In this document: in pieces, positions 3,155 to 6,140 of the stretch | How positions within the stretch are numbered: the stretch's first letter is position 1 | Layout of the letters: the number at the start of each line of letters is the position of its first letter | Assembly (NCBI GenBank): GCA_031257715.1 | Contig: JAIROE010000101.1 | Coordinates: 1 to 6,140 of the forward strand | Source of the DNA: Treponema sp. | Lineage (GTDB): Bacteria; Spirochaetota; Spirochaetia; Treponematales; Breznakiellaceae | Direction: 5' to 3' | DNA: 6,140 bases | Notes under the pieces: model-generated | Told to the model about the DNA's origin: nothing | Seen by the model: only the letters and a program-made list of their open reading frames with translations | Databases searched by the model: none | Position numbers and translations under genes: made by a program

Positions 3155-6019
3155 CTATTCCCTGCTGCCGATTTCGAGGATCAATTCCACTTCGCTTCGT
3201 GAAATTTTGAGCGAATTGGCGATTTCGTCCACCTTCCAGCCCTGACGGGCAAGGGTGATGACGTTTTCCCGTATGGCCGGCGGCGGGGCGTCCCTGTCGC
3301 GGGGCTGGGGCCCGTTTTCCGTGAGCATGTTCCCGATGAGCCGGAGCTGGTTTTGGGCCTGTTTGTTAAGACCCTCCATGCGGGTTTCAAGCCCGGCAAG
3401 CCATTCGCGGGCTTTCTGCATTTCCCTGATCCGTTTTTCTATTGTGGAAAGGGACTCATCAAGGAAGGTGAGTTTTTCGGCGGTTTCCTTTGCCTTTTCG
3501 TTCTCCGAGGAGAGTATTTCGACGGAGTTGCGGAGCTGCGCAGTTTCCGTTTCCAGCGCGGAAAGGCCGCTGTTGAAACGCTCCAGCGCGGCTTCCGACT
3601 CCTGTAACGCCCTGAAATTCCTGTCTATGCCGTCATTGGTTTCTTCCAGCATCTGGTTCTTCCGCTCCAGACGCTGGTACTTCTCTTCGGTTTCCTTTAT
3701 GGTATCGTCGATACGGCGAAGCTGTATCTGCATGTTCGAGAGGGTATCGTCGGCGGAATAGACCTGTGCAAGTTTTTCCTCTACCGCCTGGGAAGTCTGC
3801 AGGAGGCGGTTGAAGTCCGTTTCCATGATGTCGATGCGGTGCTTTTCCGAAAGGATGCGGTTCATCTTTGCATTGATGTCTTCTTCAAGCCGTTTTATCC
3901 TGATAAATTCATTTTCAAGCTGAACGGCCTCGTTCCGGCGCTGATCCAGCCGGTCAAGATCGCCGTTAAGATCCTCAATGCGGCGCTCCAGATCCCGTTT
4001 GAGTTCGTCGGATTTGTCGAAGAGCCGGGTTTGATCGGAAAGATCCTTTTTAAGATCTTCAAGGCCTGTTCTGATACGGGCGGTCTTTTCATCGGATTCG
4101 GCGGACAGATCCCTTATCCTGCGGCGGGCATCGTCCATGGAGGCGTCAAGATCCCGAAGCTGGACGGCGGAAGCGGCCTGCCAGTCGTCAAGGCTGCGCC
4201 GGGAGGCCTCGGCAAGAGCCGCAAGTTCAGCGCTCCGGGCCTCCACAGCGCCGGCGATTTCCTTAAGACGCCCTTCGGTTTCCCGCTGATTCTGCTTAAG
4301 GGTATCGGCCACGGAAAGGGCATGGCGGCCTATTTCCGTTTTGGCGGAATCCTCGGCGGCCCGGCGGGCTTCGGCCAGATCCTGCTGGAGCTGTTCCAGG
4401 AAGGAGCGCCGGGTTTCGTCGGCGGCTTTCATTTCTTCCCGTATGCCTTCTTCAAAAGCGCCCGTTTCCGCCTTGAGACGCTCCAACTCCGACACCAGCC
4501 TGTCGCCCTGTTCGGCAAGTGTTTTGCGGAGTTCCTCATTGATGGAAAGCTCCATGCTTCGGCGTTCGGCCCCGGCGGATTCGGCCAGTTCGTCGAGCCG
4601 GGTCCGCAGCGTCTCCTGCCATTCGTCAAGCTTCCTTTCTATGTCGCCGCTCCGTTTTGAAAGATCGGCAAAGAAATCGTCCTCGAATACCTTGAGCTTT
4701 TCCGAAACATTTTCGTAGGCCTTGTTCTTAAGGGCGTTAAGCTCCTGTTCAACCCTGTCCATACCGGCCCTGAGTTCCTGTTCACGCTCGCCGAATTCAG
4801 CCTGTGCCCGGCCGCGTTCACGCTCGGAATCTTTTTCAAAGCGGGCAAAATCCTGCCTGACGCGGTTGACGGTTTCTTCCATGGAAAGCCTGAGTTCACC
4901 GTCAAGCTTTGCCATGTCGTCGGAAAGGGCCGAAAGCTGCGCATGCTGCTCTTCGGTTATCTGCCGGTATTCTTCAAGCCGGGAATCGGAACTTTCAAGG
5001 ATCCTGCGTTCGGCATCGGCCGCGGCGTCTTCAAATTCTTTCCGCTGCCGCGCAAGGAGCGCGCCGAATTCCTGGATTTCACTTTTCCATTCGTCCCGGT
5101 ACTGTTTCTGCCGGGCTTCCATGCCGTTGTGTTCGGTCTTCCATTCGTCCCGGTGATTCTTGAGCTGTTCCTGAATTTCGGCGATACGGGTCTGGGCGTT
5201 TTCCCTGGCCGTCTTCAACTTTTCCTCAAAGGCGGAGTGGAGCCTGCGAATCCGCTCCTGCGCCTCTTCCCTGAGTTTTACAAGGGCGGCTTCTTCCATA
5301 CGGTCGGCCCGCTGGCCGGCCTTTTCCACCGCTTCTTTGAGGGCTTTACTTATCACCGCCATGTCCCGGGCAAGATTCGCCGCCCTGTCCTTTTCGACCC
5401 TGTCTACCGCGGCCCGGTGTTCTTCCACCTGCCGGCCCACGGTTTCGGCGCGCAGCTTCAAATCGGATACGGCCGTTTTCACCGTTTCCGTGACTGTCTG
5501 TACGGCCTTTTCCAGAGCCTCGGTATTTTCCCGCTCAAAACGCAGTTCCAGCGAGCCTATCTCCTTTTCCATCGTCCCAAGCTGTTCGCGCACTTCTCCC
5601 ACGCGCCGCCCGGTATTTTCCACAAAAGCCGATTCTTCCCTGACCCTGACAAGGTTCTCCTGAACCCGCGCGGTCATCTTTACAAGCTCTTCCAGCGAAA
5701 CATCGTAATGCTTGATGCGCTCCTCTATTTCGGTAATGGCCCGCGCCTTTTGGGCCAGTTCTTCCTCGGTCATTTTCTGCAGCCGTTTCATCAGCTCCGC
5801 CGCCGCTTTGCGCTCCACATCCAGATCTACGCCCATGTTTTTGACTGCGGCGCTTCGCTCGTCCACATATGCGTCAAGGCCCTTTTTAAGTTCATTCGCG
5901 TGGCGCGAGAGCCTGTCCAGCGTGCGGTTGCTTTTATCCCATTGACGATAGAGGATAAGCATCAGCACTACTATGCCAAGGGTGATGAGGTTTCCGGCCG
6001 TGAACAAGTCCATGAGCAT
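3155..6019 (-). CDS. Membrane-anchored giant coiled-coil protein, SpiroCoCo-like, with C-terminal HTH-like segment
   Basis: The protein has 954 residues; its exact role is unknown, probably structural or scaffolding. Residues about 8-24 (NLITLGIVVLMLILY) are a single membrane anchor. Charged RQWDKSNR after it suggests that the long C-terminal part is cytoplasmic. Residues about 35-890 are almost continuous charged heptad-like coiled coil, rich in Glu, Arg, Lys, Ala and Leu; I see no cysteine. A Pro/Asp linker (about 895-914) leads to a compact C-terminal segment (about 915-951) containing LARQGWKVDEIANSLKISRS and EVELILE. This has the look of a helix-turn-helix and resembles C-terminal segments of DUF6115-type coiled-coil proteins. 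The architecture fits what is named SpiroCoCo family in treponemes; that match is from memory. The start is ATG at 6019, overlapping the upstream hydrolase stop as TAATG. It has no Shine-Dalgarno, so termination-reinitiation coupling is likely. An ATG at 6013 is the alternative. Confidence 0.85.
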   Translation of the reverse strand: MLMDLFTAGNLITLGIVVLMLILYRQWDKSNRTLDRLSRHANELKKGLDAYVDERSAAVKNMGVDLDVERKAAAELMKRLQKMTEEELAQKARAITEIEERIKHYDVSLEELVKMTARVQENLVRVREESAFVENTGRRVGEVREQLGTMEKEIGSLELRFERENTEALEKAVQTVTETVKTAVSDLKLRAETVGRQVEEHRAAVDRVEKDRAANLARDMAVISKALKEAVEKAGQRADRMEEAALVKLREEAQERIRRLHSAFEEKLKTARENAQTRIAEIQEQLKNHRDEWKTEHNGMEARQKQYRDEWKSEIQEFGALLARQRKEFEDAAADAERRILESSDSRLEEYRQITEEQHAQLSALSDDMAKLDGELRLSMEETVNRVRQDFARFEKDSERERGRAQAEFGEREQELRAGMDRVEQELNALKNKAYENVSEKLKVFEDDFFADLSKRSGDIERKLDEWQETLRTRLDELAESAGAERRSMELSINEELRKTLAEQGDRLVSELERLKAETGAFEEGIREEMKAADETRRSFLEQLQQDLAEARRAAEDSAKTEIGRHALSVADTLKQNQRETEGRLKEIAGAVEARSAELAALAEASRRSLDDWQAASAVQLRDLDASMDDARRRIRDLSAESDEKTARIRTGLEDLKKDLSDQTRLFDKSDELKRDLERRIEDLNGDLDRLDQRRNEAVQLENEFIRIKRLEEDINAKMNRILSEKHRIDIMETDFNRLLQTSQAVEEKLAQVYSADDTLSNMQIQLRRIDDTIKETEEKYQRLERKNQMLEETNDGIDRNFRALQESEAALERFNSGLSALETETAQLRNSVEILSSENEKAKETAEKLTFLDESLSTIEKRIREMQKAREWLAGLETRMEGLNKQAQNQLRLIGNMLTENGPQPRDRDAPPPAIRENVITLARQGWKVDEIANSLKISRSEVELILEIGSRE
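5085..5154 (-). repeat. 16-base direct repeat inside the coiled-coil gene
   Basis: TTCCATTCGTCCCGGT occurs at 5085-5100 and again at 5139-5154, offset by 54 bases or 18 codons. On the coding strand both copies encode RDEWK, followed by TE or SE. Eighteen residues equals one heptad plus one hendecad, so the repeat can keep the coiled-coil register. It is probably a small internal duplication. Confidence 0.6.
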
Positions 6020-6140
6020 TAAAATAGCACATATTTTTGTAATTGGCGATAGTCCGCAAAGATAAAATCGGCGGCTCCCGCGGCGGACAGGGTACGGAAC
6101 GGCCTAATGAGGGCGCTTTTCATGCCTGCCCGCTTTGCCC
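6019..6140 (-). CDS. HAD-superfamily hydrolase, C-terminal fragment (cut by window edge)
   Basis: Only the last 39 residues and the stop are present; the gene continues beyond the right edge. The visible end reads AKRAGMKSALIRPF, then a short stretch, then AADFIFADYRQLQKY. The A-x-x-A-G-M pattern after the (unseen) motif IV aspartates, followed by a hydrophobic strand and an AD-x-I-x-D-x-x-x-L end, is typical of HAD subfamily IA phosphatases such as phosphoglycolate phosphatase-like enzymes. The substrate cannot be inferred. The TAA stop (6021-6019) overlaps the ATG of the coiled-coil gene by one base, so the two are very likely one operon. The assignment rests on a short tail without catalytic residues. 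Confidence 0.65.
   Translation of the reverse strand, partial: AKRAGMKSALIRPFRTLSAAGAADFIFADYRQLQKYVLF

Noticed and set aside
3839..4660. 273-codon + strand open frame inside the same gene
   Set aside because: Same antisense artefact; low-complexity Gly/Phe/Pro composition and no family match that I recognise.
4943..6022. 359-codon open frame on the + strand opposite the coiled-coil gene
   Set aside because: It is rich in Phe, Leu, Pro and Gly with no recognisable domain, exactly what the antisense of a Glu/Lys/Arg-rich coiled coil gives. The minus-strand reading is far better supported.

Overview
This is ordinary bacterial chromosome, moderately GC-rich, most likely from a spirochaete of the Treponema group. 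That placement is an inference. It rests mainly on the long cysteine-free coiled-coil protein with one N-terminal membrane anchor and a small C-terminal helix-turn-helix-like segment, which resembles what is annotated as the 'SpiroCoCo' family in treponemes. The style of the M15 peptidase and the small XRE regulator also fits. I see no insertion sequence, phage gene, CRISPR array, tRNA or rRNA.

Layout. Positions 1-142 are non-coding and packed with four consecutive inverted repeats; one is followed by a T run and could be a terminator. A secreted M15-family zinc peptidase follows (163-1227, +). A 93-base gap then carries a plausible promoter and a dyad for a small XRE-type regulator (1321-1668, +). 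Overlapping the stop codon of that regulator is a textbook sigma-70 promoter (TTGACA, 17 bases, TATAAT) that should drive thyA (1754-2620) and folA (2617-3144), which overlap by four bases. On the minus strand, converging on folA with only ten bases between the stops, is a 954-residue coiled-coil protein (6019-3155). Its start codon overlaps by one base the stop of an upstream HAD-type hydrolase, of which only the last 39 codons are in the window.

How the genes work together. ThyA makes dTMP and releases dihydrofolate, and FolA reduces this back to tetrahydrofolate, so the pair forms a closed thymidylate-folate unit. The M15 peptidase probably trims peptidoglycan outside the cytoplasmic membrane. 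The regulator may control itself and perhaps thyA-folA: an identical octamer, GCCGTCAA, lies in the spacer of both promoters. The coiled-coil protein is probably structural or scaffolding and translationally coupled to the hydrolase. I found no clear evidence of a wholly new system; the coiled-coil protein and the promoter architecture around the regulator deserve a second look most.
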